A stretch of DNA of 64,000 nucleotides from Halochromatium salexigens (GCF_016653295.1 NZ_NHSF01000054.1:1-64000); one strand, 5' to 3'. Positions 51,388-59,663 are shown, counted from the stretch's first letter. Program-made: numbers and translations. The notes: a model not told the origin generated them from the sequence alone.

Positions 51388-52011
51388 TCAGACGATCGCC
51401 CGCTCGCGCAGCACCTTGACCTGGAACAGCGTGTTGCGCTCCTCCTCCTCGAGCGCGGACTGGATGAAATGGATGCTGCGCTGATAGAGCGGGATGATGT
51501 TGTACTTGAGCGCATTGACCCGTTTCTGCGCCTTGCGCTGCTCCTCCATCAGCCGATGGAGGGCGATCTCGACTTCGCCGAGCCGGGCCAAGAGCACGGC
51601 GGCCTCGGCTAGGTGCTCGCGGGTATTATCGAAGCTGGCATCGGTACCCAGCAGTCCGACCGGCTTGATCGGCAGGCGCTCGGCGGTTACCGCCGGATAC
51701 TCCACCCCGAGCGAGCGCCGCGGCAGGATATCGACGCGCAGTCCCGGCCCGGCGCCCAGCGCGGCCTGATTCAAACCGCGACTGCCCATGCGCAGATGGG
51801 TGATGCCGAGGCAGCGATAGGCTTCGGCGAGCCCGCGCTCGGCCTCCTCGCGCAGGCGCCGGTATTCGCCGATGCGCTCATAGACCAGGCGCGTGAGCAG
51901 CTCGCGCTTGCGCTCGAGGAGATCGTGCCCCTGCTCGAGGAAGGTCGTCTGCTTCTTCAACGTGAGCAGGGTGTTCTTGGTCGGTGGAACCTTGAGGACT
52001 TGCTGGGCCAT
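51388..52011 (-). CDS. V-type ATP synthase subunit D, orphan
   Basis: 207 aa, two long helices around a short head, the layout of the V/A-ATPase central-stalk subunit D. Diagnostic stretches are VPPTKNTLLTLKKQTTFLEQG, AEAYRCLGITHLRMG and the C-terminal QRKAQKRVNALKYNIIPLYQ. Subunit D is the rotor axle and works only with A3B3, F and the membrane ring. None of those genes is in the window; neighbours are nth and queF. Either the rest of the operon is elsewhere or this is a stranded copy. The start at 52011 (MAQQVLKVPPTKN) is preferred over 52026. Confidence 0.85.
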   Translation of the reverse strand: MAQQVLKVPPTKNTLLTLKKQTTFLEQGHDLLERKRELLTRLVYERIGEYRRLREEAERGLAEAYRCLGITHLRMGSRGLNQAALGAGPGLRVDILPRRSLGVEYPAVTAERLPIKPVGLLGTDASFDNTREHLAEAAVLLARLGEVEIALHRLMEEQRKAQKRVNALKYNIIPLYQRSIHFIQSALEEEERNTLFQVKVLRERAIV

Positions 52012-52106
52012 GGCGATGACAACCAATTCAAAGAAAGGGGCATTGTGCCAAATTATTCACGGCTGCCTATCGAGGCCGATCCAGCAGCGCGCCCCGGCGC
52101 TGGGTG

Positions 52107-52496
52107 TCACGGCAGCGTGACCGGTGCTGGCGCTCGCCAGTCCTTGGCCCGATGCTCGGCGACCACGGTGGTATAAATACCGCCACGGACATTGAAATCG
52201 GCGGTCAGGCGCATGAATCGCGGCTCCGTGGCGACCACCAGATCAGCGAGGATGCGGTTGGTCACCGCCTCGTGAAAGGCCCCTTCGTCGCGATACGACC
52301 AGACATAGAGCTTCAGCGATTTCAGCTCGACACAGGCCGCCTCGGGCACATATTCCAAGGTCAGCTCGGCGAAATCCGGCTGGCCGGTCTTGGGGCACAG
52401 GCAGCTGAATTCCGGCACGCGGATGCGAATCGTATAGTCGCGCTCGGGCTGGGGGTTGGGAAAGGTTTCCAGGGACTGACTAGGGGCACTCGCCAT
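52107..52496 (-). CDS. queF: NADPH-dependent 7-cyano-7-deazaguanine reductase QueF
   Basis: 129 aa, the short unimodular type. The catalytic Cys lies in [16 protein letters not shown] and the QueF NADPH motif region is [20 protein letters not shown]. It reduces preQ0 to preQ1 in queuosine synthesis. The ATG at 52496 was chosen because an upstream one (52511) adds only five residues. It is divergent from the sigma-54 regulator. Confidence 0.92.
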   Translation of the reverse strand: MASAPSQSLETFPNPQPERDYTIRIRVPEFSCLCPKTGQPDFAELTLEYVPEAACVELKSLKLYVWSYRDEGAFHEAVTNRILADLVVATEPRFMRLTADFNVRGGIYTTVVAEHRAKDWRAPAPVTLP

Positions 52497-52592
52497 CGAG
52501 ATCGGCCTCATCGATTGTGGATTGCGTTGGGCGACGCAGTATAGGGCGATTTCTCTGTTTCATCATTCGAGCACCGGGAGGGCCTGCGCACT

Positions 52593-54008
52593 ATGAGCAG
52601 CCGACTACTGATTATCGAGGACGACGCGGCACTGGCCGAGATGCTGACGATGCATTTCGAGGACAACGGCCTCGCCGTGGCCAGGTCCGATGGCATTCAG
52701 ACGGGGCTGAGCCAGGCGCGCGCCGCCCCGCCCGATCTGGTGCTGCTCGATCAGCAACTTCCGGATGGCCGCGGCTGCGACCTGATTGCCGCGTTGCTGG
52801 AACTCGACGCTGAACTGCCGATCCTGATGATGACGGGCAAGCACGATCTGGAACTCGCGATCGATGCAATCCAGCAAGGCGCGGCTGATTTCGTGCATAA
52901 GCCGATCGAGATCGATGACCTGCAAGCCCGAGTCGAGCACCTGTTGGCGCAGCGGCACGCGGCGAACGTGGCGAACACGGCGGCATCGAGCCAAGCCGCC
53001 GAGCCGCTCGAGGTCGCCGCCGGCCGCGATCTCATCGGCCGCAGCCAAGCCATGCTCACCGTCAGTAAGGCGATTGCGCTCAGCGCGCGCAGTGCCGCCA
53101 GTATGCTGATCAGCGGCGAGTCTGGCACCGGCAAGGAGGTGGTCGCGCACTTGATCCACCAGCATAGCGGCCGCACGGGGCCCTTTGTCGCGGTCAACTG
53201 CGCGGCCATCGTCGACACCCTGCTCGAGTCGGAGCTGTTCGGCCATGAGAAGGGCGCCTTCACCGGGGCCCAGGCGCGCAAGCAGGGCCGTTTCGAGCAG
53301 GCCGAAGATGGCACACTGTTCCTGGACGAGATCGGAGAGCTGGCGCCGCCCCTGCAAGCTAAGCTATTGCGCGCGCTGCAGGAGCGCGTGTTCGAACGGG
53401 TCGGCGGCACCGAGTCGATCACGACCAATGCGCGGGTGATCGCCGCAACCAACCGGGACCTGCTCGCCGAAGCCGAAGCCGAAGCCGGGCGCTTTCGGGA
53501 AGATCTAGTCTATCGCCTCAAGGTCATCGAGATTCGAGTGCCGCCCCTGCGCGAGCGGTGCGAAGACATCCCGCTGCTGGTCGAAGGACTCTTGAAACGG
53601 ATCGCCGAGCGGCTAGGGCAGGCGCGCCCCAGGATCACCGATGCCGCTCTGCGCGAGCTGGCCACTTATGACTGGCCCGGTAATGTGCGCGAACTCGAGA
53701 ATCTGCTGACCCAGGCGGTGCTGCACGCAAGGCATGCGCTGATCACGCCGGATCTGCTGCCGCTGGGCGCCGCCCGTCCGACTGAGGCGCACGCCACTGG
53801 GGCCAGCCCTGCCGAGACCGCCGGTGCGCACCTCGCCGCGAGCCCCTTGCAGACGCTGGCCGAGATTGAGGCCGCGCATATTCAGCGTGTGCTCGATCAC
53901 ACCCAGGGTCACAAGGGGCGAAGCTGTGAGGTGTTGGCGATTTCGCGCCCGGCCCTCGACCGCAAGATCACCAAATATGGTCTTCGTGTGCCGGCGCGGG
54001 CCAGCTAG
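52593..54008 (+). CDS. Sigma-54-dependent response regulator (NtrC-like)
   Basis: 471 aa. A receiver domain (1-120; phospho-Asp in VLLDQQLPDG) is followed by a sigma-54 AAA+ domain (about 150-385). That domain has Walker A GESGTGKEVVAH, the sigma-54 contact loop GAFTGA and Walker B TLFLDEIGEL. A C-terminal Fis-type helix-turn-helix is at about 420-470 (VLDHTQGHKGRSCEVLAISR). It would drive -24/-12 promoters when phosphorylated. No kinase gene is adjacent. The nearest sigma-54 promoter is ~380 bp downstream, before a PEP-CTERM gene, making it a candidate activator. It does not clearly resemble PrsR, the known PEP-CTERM-box regulator. Confidence 0.9.
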   Translation: MSSRLLIIEDDAALAEMLTMHFEDNGLAVARSDGIQTGLSQARAAPPDLVLLDQQLPDGRGCDLIAALLELDAELPILMMTGKHDLELAIDAIQQGAADFVHKPIEIDDLQARVEHLLAQRHAANVANTAASSQAAEPLEVAAGRDLIGRSQAMLTVSKAIALSARSAASMLISGESGTGKEVVAHLIHQHSGRTGPFVAVNCAAIVDTLLESELFGHEKGAFTGAQARKQGRFEQAEDGTLFLDEIGELAPPLQAKLLRALQERVFERVGGTESITTNARVIAATNRDLLAEAEAEAGRFREDLVYRLKVIEIRVPPLRERCEDIPLLVEGLLKRIAERLGQARPRITDAALRELATYDWPGNVRELENLLTQAVLHARHALITPDLLPLGAARPTEAHATGASPAETAGAHLAASPLQTLAEIEAAHIQRVLDHTQGHKGRSCEVLAISRPALDRKITKYGLRVPARAS

Positions 54009-54310
54009 AATCAGGCCCGGCTCGGGCTTCGAACGCGGTGCCAACGTAAGCGGATCCTGCACGGACACCAGCGCCGCATCGCCGACACGCAGGCTCAGCA
54101 GTCGGTTCAGCTGCTTGTTCTTTCCAGCATGACATATTAAACCATCAATGACAGTGGCAGCGATGCTGGCTGATCGGCTCTGCCGAGCCCTCTCTCGCCG
54201 ACAGTGACAACATGTCTGGAGAGCCTTGATACGTCGAACTGCCAACGATCAATGCACGCCTGGCGCTTAGCGAAGTCTATGATAATTATCAAAGCAAACC
54301 GTTCGCAGGT

Positions 54311-54327
54311 TGTCAGAAAATAATACA
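54311..54327 (+). promoter_or_regulatory. Enhancer-like element TGTCAGAAAATAATACA (copy 1)
   Basis: 17-bp element with the outer dyad TGT-N11-ACA. It starts 79 bp before the sigma-54 promoter. The same pattern occurs at 60817 before the second PEP-CTERM gene and inverted at 60667. Location and recurrence suggest a binding site for a sigma-54 activator; I infer that this corresponds to the 'PEP-CTERM box' regulation described for exosortase systems. Confidence 0.6.
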
Positions 54328-54389
54328 GAGTCTGGCCTTCTAGTGAGGTTGAGCTTTATAAGGCTTTAATAAATAAGAAAATATATAAA

Positions 54390-54405
54390 TGGCATGAGGT
54401 TTGCT
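54390..54405 (+). promoter_or_regulatory. Sigma-54 (-24/-12) promoter
   Basis: TGGCATGAGGTTTGCT matches the consensus TGGCAC-N5-TTGCW, with exactly 10 bp between the GG and GC dinucleotides. It lies 81 bp before the PEP-CTERM start codon. Confidence 0.75.
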
Positions 54406-54485
54406 TTAATAATCCTGTCTTCAGCTATCGTGTCAATTTCTATTAACCACTTTGAGTGGTATCACGCGTCTTCAAGGAGTAACAC

Positions 54486-55421
54486 ATGATCCGCATCAAC
54501 ACTAGCATCAAGAAAAAGACTCGTCAGGCCAGTACAACAGTAGGCGGCACGTCTATGCCAGCACTGGGCTCAACCGCGCTCGCACTGCTCTTGAGCGCAA
54601 CGGGAGTCCTTGCCAACCCCGTGACAGTTGACAATTATATCGATAACTCCCAGCTTGGGGATGTTGATATCCAATTCCCTTCTATAAATGACGGTCTCTT
54701 CACAGAAGGCCATGACTCGGTCCAGGTCTCTTTTTTCATTAATAGTGACAAAGTTTACGATGCCAGGGTTTACGCGGGCGCTTTAGGGGGCGAGACACAA
54801 GCGATTGATAATAACCCGTTCGATCCCGCAACACTTTATCGCAGCTCGGACGATGTCATCTTCTACTGTGTCGATCTCTTCAACGATCTGCTGATGAATA
54901 AGGGATTCAAAAAATATGTCGTGCTTCCGGTTGATGATGATACCCAGGTAACCTCCAGTGAAGGCAATGATACAGTTACCCGGGATTTCGGTAAGGTTTT
55001 GGAGTTTCTTGGGGCACTCAATTCGGTGCTGCAAACCGACAAGTATCAACTCACGCATGGTGATCAGAATTGGCTTAACCCCACGAAAAGTTGGATGAGT
55101 GGCGCAATTCAGGTGGGTATCTGGGAGAGTCTCTACGATGAAACAATGGATATTTTCGACGGTAATTTCCAGGTTTCCGCAAGTGGAGGGGGTAATAAAA
55201 AATTAGATCCACGCGGGATCGATCTGCTTAATCTAACCTTTACGCAAATGGAGAATGAGAATAATAACTCGCTGAGCGGCAGTAAAGTTCTTTGGTTTCA
55301 ATCAGAGAATGGCCAGGATTTATTAGCAGACCCGGTACCAGCGCCTGGATCTGTTGTGTTGCTCTTAGGTGGTCTCCTTTTGCTCGCGAGTGCCAGTCGA
55401 CGTCGCAGCCCTATAAACTGA
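54486..55421 (+). CDS. PEP-CTERM sorting-domain protein
   Basis: 311 aa. A signal peptide with a long basic n-region (hydrophobic core ALGSTALALLLSATGVLA, cut near 44) leads to a ~235-residue mature domain. It ends in a PEP-CTERM tail: VPAPGSVVLLLGG, hydrophobic stretch, then SRRRSPIN. Such proteins are exported, then cut and anchored or released by an exosortase; none is encoded here. The mature region is Asn/Asp-rich with one Cys and no recognised enzyme motif. AAGGAGT precedes the ATG. It is driven by the sigma-54 promoter upstream. GC is lower than in the core genes. Confidence 0.85.
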   Translation: MIRINTSIKKKTRQASTTVGGTSMPALGSTALALLLSATGVLANPVTVDNYIDNSQLGDVDIQFPSINDGLFTEGHDSVQVSFFINSDKVYDARVYAGALGGETQAIDNNPFDPATLYRSSDDVIFYCVDLFNDLLMNKGFKKYVVLPVDDDTQVTSSEGNDTVTRDFGKVLEFLGALNSVLQTDKYQLTHGDQNWLNPTKSWMSGAIQVGIWESLYDETMDIFDGNFQVSASGGGNKKLDPRGIDLLNLTFTQMENENNNSLSGSKVLWFQSENGQDLLADPVPAPGSVVLLLGGLLLLASASRRRSPIN

Positions 55422-55470
55422 TACGTCTGCTAGATCGTGCTGGAGGAGGCCACTAACCTGGAGATCAACC

Positions 55471-56226
55471 ATGGCGCGGATTGTTGTTGATCAGTTGATC
55501 GGCGTGTCGACGCTGATCGAGCAGAAACCGAACCTGGAGGAAGGTCTACGCGACCTTGCCGGGCTGACGGCGCGCTCGATCGGGGCCGGGCGCTGCTCGG
55601 TGATGCTGTTGTCTGGCAGCAGCGACGAGGGTGAGCATGATCTCAAGGTGTACTCGCATTTCGGCGACCTGCCAGCGATCGCCTATCAGGTGCCGGCAAA
55701 GCCGCATTCGAGTATCGCCTGGCAGGTGGCCTCGACGCGCAAGGCGTTGATGGTCAATGATGTCGTCGCCTCGCCGTTGGCCAGTTTTGCTGCGCAGCCC
55801 GAGCGCATCGATGAGCCCTTCATGTCAGCCCCCATCACCACCGCCAACAGCGTGCTCGGGGTGATCAACGTCAGCAAGCGCCTCCAAGGCGACGCCTTCA
55901 GCGAGGCGGACCTGGAGCTGCTGGAGCTGTTCGCCTTGTTCGTTGGCAAGTCCATCCATGTCTTCCAACTCGAGAAGCTCTCCGAATCCCGCATCCTGCA
56001 GATGGCCCAGATGCTTGATCAGCGTGAAACGGGTAGTGGTGGGCCGATCAACCCTGATCCGGCGCGGATTGCCAAGATCGTGGCGAAATCGTTCTATCGC
56101 GAGCTCACCTTGGCCGGCTTCGGCCCCAAAGCCATCATGTCCGTTGCCAGCGAGGTGTTGGGGCAACTGAACGAGACGCTGAATACGCATCGCACGCGTC
56201 TCGAGCGGCGGGAAGAAAGTGGGTGA
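55471..56226 (+). CDS. GAF-domain protein
   Basis: 251 aa. A GAF sensor domain at about 20-165 (LTARSIGAGRCSVMLL, SIAWQVASTRKALMVNDV, VLGVINVSKRLQGDAFSEADLELLELF) is followed by a helical segment of ~85 residues (RIAKIVAKSFYRELTLAGFG) with no output domain that I recognise. It probably senses a small molecule or acts as a regulatory partner. It is 49 bp after the PEP-CTERM gene on the same strand, so it may share its sigma-54 transcript. Confidence 0.75.
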   Translation: MARIVVDQLIGVSTLIEQKPNLEEGLRDLAGLTARSIGAGRCSVMLLSGSSDEGEHDLKVYSHFGDLPAIAYQVPAKPHSSIAWQVASTRKALMVNDVVASPLASFAAQPERIDEPFMSAPITTANSVLGVINVSKRLQGDAFSEADLELLELFALFVGKSIHVFQLEKLSESRILQMAQMLDQRETGSGGPINPDPARIAKIVAKSFYRELTLAGFGPKAIMSVASEVLGQLNETLNTHRTRLERREESG

Positions 56227-56298
56227 CACGCCGGGCGATGAGGGATTCCTTGGCCTGCTCGATCATGTCCCGATTGATGGGGCTTTTGAACAACGACA

Positions 56299-56595
56299 AT
56301 GGCATCAGTCTCGCTTACTTGCACGCACAAGTCGAACGGTATGCGCCCGGTGCATCCGGGTGAGATTTTGCGCGAGGACTTCCTCGCCCCTTTGGGTCTG
56401 AGCGTGAACGCCCTGTCCGTGGCGCTGCGCGTGCCGGCGACGCGACTGCATGAGATCGTCAAGGAGCGCCGCGCCATCTCGCCCGATACGGCGCTGCGCC
56501 TGGCGCGCTACTTTGGCGGCGATGCGCAGTCGTGGCTAAACCTGCAATCCAGCTTCGATCTGCGCCGCGCGGAGCTGTCAGGAAAAGGTTTATAA
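56299..56595 (+). CDS. higA: HigA-family XRE antitoxin, orphan
   Basis: 98 aa. The HigA signature RPVHPGEILREDFLAPLGLS is followed by an XRE helix-turn-helix (VNALSVALRVPATRLHEIVKERRAISPDTALRLARYFG). HigA normally follows the HigB toxin gene. The ~70 bp before it, and the end of the GAF gene, show no HigB sequence, so it appears to have lost its toxin. The start may be 56299 or the ATG at 56341. Confidence 0.78.
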   Translation: MASVSLTCTHKSNGMRPVHPGEILREDFLAPLGLSVNALSVALRVPATRLHEIVKERRAISPDTALRLARYFGGDAQSWLNLQSSFDLRRAELSGKGL

Positions 56596-56633
56596 CCCTG
56601 CCTGTAATCTGTCAAGGAATACCCGTAACCGCT

Positions 56634-56676
56634 CTATCCTGACGGTTTTACACGCCGTTCCAAGGTGTCAGGATAG
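56634..56676. repeat. 10-bp inverted repeat after higA
   Basis: CTATCCTGAC (56634-56643) and GTCAGGATAG (56667-56676) are perfect inverted copies separated by 23 bp, between higA and the next toxin gene. It could be a terminator stem lacking a T run or a boundary of a transferred TA cassette. Confidence 0.4.
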
Positions 56677-56719
56677 GCAATTCAAATGGGCAGTAGGGAA
56701 AGAAAAAAGCTTGTCTTTT

Positions 56720-56737
56720 GGTAACACATGCGTTACC
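56720..56737 (+). promoter_or_regulatory. 18-bp palindrome, candidate TA operator
   Basis: GGTAACACATGCGTTACC has 6-bp perfect arms around ACATGC and ends 7 bp before the toxin ATG. It is well placed to repress the toxin-antitoxin operon through its HTH antitoxin and to occlude the ribosome or promoter. Confidence 0.5.
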
Positions 56738-56744
56738 TTTAGAT

Positions 56745-57071
56745 ATGATCGAGGTTGTCCAGTACGAGACAGAGGATGGTCGTTGTCCGTTTGCCGAGTG
56801 GTTCACGGACCTGGATGCATGCGCCGCCGCGAAGGTGACGACAGCCATCGCACGGATCGAAGCGGGCAATCTAGGCGATGTCAAACCGGTCGGCGAAGGG
56901 GTCGCGGAGCGGCGGATCGACTTTGGTCCCGGCTATCGGCTCTACTTCGGCCAAGATGGTCGACGACTGGTTATCTTGCTCATCGGCGGAACCAAGAAGC
57001 GTCAGCAACAGGATATCGCCGAGGCGAAGGCGTACTGGAGCGCTTACAAACGGCGCAAGAAAGGAGGATAA
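56745..57071 (+). CDS. RelE-superfamily toxin (TIGR02683 / HigB-like addiction killer)
   Basis: 108 aa from the ATG at 56745. Family marks: CPFAEWFTDL, GDVKPVGEGVAERRIDFGPGYRLYFG-type core and LLIGGTKKRQQQDIAEAKAYW with the basic tail YKRRKKGG. This group are ribosome-dependent or free mRNA interferases of the RelE fold. The antitoxin follows 4 bp downstream, the usual toxin-first order of the TIGR02683/TIGR02684 pair. Confidence 0.85.
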   Translation: MIEVVQYETEDGRCPFAEWFTDLDACAAAKVTTAIARIEAGNLGDVKPVGEGVAERRIDFGPGYRLYFGQDGRRLVILLIGGTKKRQQQDIAEAKAYWSAYKRRKKGG

Positions 57072-57075
57072 GGCC

Positions 57076-57435
57076 ATGGCACTGACACGCAGTTTCAAAG
57101 AAACGGTCAAGGCACGCGCCGCGCAGGACCCGGTGTTTCGCGTTGCCTTGCTTGAAGAGGCCCTTGAAGCATTCGTGAATGCGGATCTCGAGACCGGAAA
57201 GGTCTTGCTGCGCGACTATGTCAACGCCACCCTGGGCTTCGAGGAGCTCGGTGCGCGTCTGCACAAGAGCCCGAAAAGCCTGATGCGCATGCTCAGCACC
57301 GAGGGCAATCCGCGCGCCAACAACCTGTTCGCCGTGGTGTCGCACCTGAAAGAGCGGGAAGGTTTGCGCTTTGACATCACACTGCATGGGCGCCAACCCC
57401 AAGCCAAAGGCCTTAACACACAGGTTGACTTGTGA
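57076..57435 (+). CDS. HTH antitoxin of the TIGR02684 type, 3' end altered by an IS
   Basis: 119 aa. AAGGAGGATAAGGCC gives a strong ribosome site for the ATG at 57076. The family features are SFKETVKARAAQDPVFRVAL, LRDYVNATLGFEELGARLHK and SLMRMLSTEGNPRANNLFAVV. The last ~15 residues (ending LNTQVDL) run up to the ISAs1 relic, and the stop codon lies at or just inside the junction. The native C-terminus may therefore have been replaced. The DNA-binding core is intact. Confidence 0.8.
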   Translation: MALTRSFKETVKARAAQDPVFRVALLEEALEAFVNADLETGKVLLRDYVNATLGFEELGARLHKSPKSLMRMLSTEGNPRANNLFAVVSHLKEREGLRFDITLHGRQPQAKGLNTQVDL

Positions 57436-58209
57436 GCGCAGGACGTGAGCGAAGCGCCCCGCCTGTGCCGGAATGGAGTTGATGAAAAAGCGCCGTTCGA
57501 GGCTGTGATGCTGATCGATCCAACATTCACGTTCCACCATGCCGATGCTGCGTAGGCCCGACCAGCGTTCGCGCTCTGAGAGCGTGTTCAGTGCTTCACT
57601 GATCCAGTAACGGCGCACTTCCAGGCGCCCATGATCCTTATCGGTCTCCTCGGCGTAGTCGTCGGTCACATCGGCAAACTCACCCGCACGCGCAGTGTCG
57701 AAGAAATCTTCGACCTCCTCGTGCAGGTTACTCTGATTGCCCTTGAGACCAAGCACATAGTCTCCGCCCTGGTCGATGATCTGCTCGGCAATCTTGGTCT
57801 GACAGCCCATGGCATCGATGGTCACAATACAGCCCTTGAGCTCAAGCAATTCCAGCAGCTTGGGAATGGCGGTGATCTCGTTGGATTTCTCCTCGCTCGC
57901 TTCTTGGCCCAGCACCAAGCGGTTGCGGTTGCTCCAAGCGCTGACCCTGTGCAGGGCCTGCAGCCCGCGGCGGCGATCCCGCGACCCCCGGGAGGTCTTG
58001 CCATCGACCGCCACGACATCGCCGTCGGTCGCCTCGGCGAGCGCTTGCGTCCAGCTCACGAAGCAGCGTTGAAAGGCCTCCGGGCGCAGCCGCGAGATCA
58101 CGGTGGCGATACAGTCGTGCGAAGGAATCCCGTTGGCGAACGGGGCGAACTTGCGCAGCCAGTCGAGCTTCTCCTGGCCGAACTCCTCCATCGCCTCCCA
58201 GCCCTCGGC
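57430..58209 (-). mobile_element. ISAs1-family transposase remnant, truncated at both ends
   Basis: The minus strand encodes ISAs1 transposase from EEFGQEKLDWLRKFAPF through the DDE core: VVAVDGKTSRGSRD, ALHRVSAWSNRNRLVLGQ, KSNEITAIPKLLELL, CIVTIDAMGCQTKIAEQI, GDYVLGLKGNQ. It continues to ERRFFINSIPAQAGRFAHVL. The N-terminal ~50 residues and the last ~70 are missing. The open frame continues to 56980 only as antisense of the TA genes. The element is immobile. Confidence 0.85.
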
Positions 58210-58929
58210 TCAATGATCCCGGCGCTGTTTAGCGAGCCAGGCTTCGATCGTGGCCGGATCGAGCCCCTTGAGCCGCTCCTCGGGATCGAGCCCCTTGAGT
58301 CTGTCCTCCGGTGCGTAGTGCTTGAGGATGTCTGCTGGATCGCGCCGTTTGAGCGCATCTTCGATCACGAGTTCGTGGGTCTCGCGGATGAAGTCTTCCA
58401 TGGTGTAGGCCATATCGGGGATCTCCTGTTGATAGATCAGGTAGAGGTGTTCAAGCAGCGCCCAGTGTCCGCCTTGGCTCGGGCTCGGGCTCGGGCGCGG
58501 GTGGCGGGCGCGGTAGTGGATCAGCCCCTGACGCATGCGATCCTGCTCGCAGGCGAAGAGTTCCCAAGCGGTGTTGCGCGGGTACTGGGCGATGGCATTG
58601 AGCACGATCACGCGCACCCGATGTCCACCCCAGGGCAGTTCATAGACACCGTCCCAGTCGGTGCGCTGTAACGGGTGCGTGCGCACCAGATCGCGCGGAA
58701 AGCGCGTGGCCACGGCGTAGAGGCCAAAGACACTTTCCTGGTGGCGCTCGCCTTTGCGGTTGAGCCTGAGCTTGCGGTAGTTGACGTAGTGCCCGATGAG
58801 TTCATCAAGCGTCCAAGCGTTCAGCGGTTCGTGGCGGGATTTGTAGGTCAGCAGATTGTGCGGGCGCAGGTTCTCCTTGATTTTCAACAAGCTCAAGCTT
58901 GATACGTTTTCCAAGTACAGCCGCAGCAC
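58210..58929 (-). pseudogene. Rpn-like (PD-(D/E)XK transposase-associated) family protein, N-terminal truncated
   Basis: The frame is 239 codons, but family similarity begins only near residue 20 (LRPHNLLTYKSRHEPLNAW). It continues with LDELIGHYVNYRKLRLNRKG, SVFGLYAVATRFPRDL, a GGHWALLEHLYLIYQQEIPDMAY-type region and the repeated tail EDRLKGLDPEERLKGLDP. Such proteins with 'RLKGLxPEE' tails are abundant in cyanobacteria and purple sulfur bacteria and are often labelled Rpn recombination-promoting nucleases. The first 20 residues come from the overlapping antitoxin gene, so the true N-terminus is lost. It directly abuts the ISAs1 relic. Confidence 0.55.
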
Positions 58930-59167
58930 GATTTAAGGTGTCGAGACGCACTTTATCGTTATCTGGATCGAGGAGGCGGTCAAGTTGTGACCTGCTGGTT
59001 TGCATACGCTTGGCCATTTCCACTTTGTTGATGTGTAGATTTTTCATGGCTTCCTGAAGTTGCCACCCTAGAAGGCGTTTGGCTGCTATTTGCCGTGCTT
59101 CTTCAAGTTGCCCTTCGCCTTGAAGAAAATCTTCAAGGGTGGAACCTATGTTTTTATCTTCAATCAT
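58805..59167 (-). CDS. XRE-family antitoxin, C-terminus altered
   Basis: 120 aa from the ATG at 59167 (AAAGGTG six bases upstream; a GTG at 59176 is alternative). The DNA-binding part is NLHINKVEMAKRMQTSRSQLDRLLDPDN and TLNRAAAVLGKRIKLELV. After that a ~25-residue Pro/Ala-rich tail (ENQGEPAPAQSADLQIPP) runs into the neighbouring Rpn-like fragment in another frame. Antitoxins of this kind usually stop soon after ELV, so the tail was probably added by the insertion. It follows its toxin with an 8-bp overlap. Confidence 0.75.
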   Translation of the reverse strand: MIEDKNIGSTLEDFLQGEGQLEEARQIAAKRLLGWQLQEAMKNLHINKVEMAKRMQTSRSQLDRLLDPDNDKVRLDTLNRAAAVLGKRIKLELVENQGEPAPAQSADLQIPPRTAERLDA

Positions 59168-59531
59168 GTGTTTCACCTTTCATACGCTTAACAGCAACGC
59201 TAAGGTCTTTCTCTGGGCTTTTTTGTGTTTTCTTTATATATGCGTGAAGCAAAACTAGCCTGCCACCAGAGAGACAGAAAAGAACCCGAGCGATTTTCCC
59301 AGAAGTCAAGTTGCTGCGGACTTCCCAAAGCCCCTTGTGTGAGGATATCGGCCGGCACACAGGCATTCCGATAGGCCAGCCGTACTCTAGTGTCTGAAGA
59401 TCTGCCCCTACGCGCTTCCGATCTTCCTGCTCTAATTGCTTAAGCCACTCTCTGACAGGTTCACGACCTGAGCCCGTTTTATAGAACACGACTTGGACGC
59501 GTTTCTTTTTGTCTTCCGATTTACCTGTCAT
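59160..59531 (-). CDS. RelE/ParE (Gp49-like) toxin
   Basis: 123 aa of the phage Gp49/HigB-like group: VQVVFYKTGSGREPVREWLKQL, DLQTLEYGWPIGMPVCRPIS, GLWEVRSNLTSGKIARVLFCL and LVLLHAYIKKTQKSPEKDL. Toxin-first order with an XRE antitoxin is the normal layout. Likely an mRNA interferase. The preceding 30 bp carry a short palindrome. Confidence 0.85.
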   Translation of the reverse strand: MTGKSEDKKKRVQVVFYKTGSGREPVREWLKQLEQEDRKRVGADLQTLEYGWPIGMPVCRPISSHKGLWEVRSNLTSGKIARVLFCLSGGRLVLLHAYIKKTQKSPEKDLSVAVKRMKGETHD

Positions 59532-59541
59532 ATAACAAGAA

Positions 59542-59557
59542 GTACCATAGAAGGTAC
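59542..59557 (-). promoter_or_regulatory. Palindrome upstream of the Gp49-like toxin
   Basis: GTACC-ATAGAA-GGTAC lies 10 bp before the toxin start. Short arms, but the position suits an XRE antitoxin operator. Confidence 0.35.
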
Positions 59558-59568
59558 ATTAAAGCAAG

Positions 59569-59593
59569 AAAAAAATGCAACAAAACTGTTGCA
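59569..59593 (-). terminator. Rho-independent terminator for the FeeM-type gene
   Basis: Read on the minus strand, TGCAACA (59593-59587), loop GTTT, TGTTGCA (59582-59576) is followed directly by seven T residues (59575-59569). It lies 70 bp after the acyltransferase stop and separates it from the toxin operon. The clearest intrinsic terminator in the window. Confidence 0.8.
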
Positions 59594-59663
59594 GTATCAC
59601 AGAGACACTGATCGCAGCTTAGACACTGACGGCTGTGACTAAATTGCCCCCAACCCGAGGCAC

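Larger units (their letters stand above)
54009..54485 (+). other. 477-bp AT-rich intergenic region before the first PEP-CTERM gene
   Basis: No gene is visible. It contains the 17-bp enhancer-like element and the sigma-54 promoter described below, separated by AT-rich DNA (TTTAATAAATAAGAAAATATA just before the promoter region) that would suit bending by IHF. Base composition drops sharply from that of the regulator gene. Confidence 0.6.
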
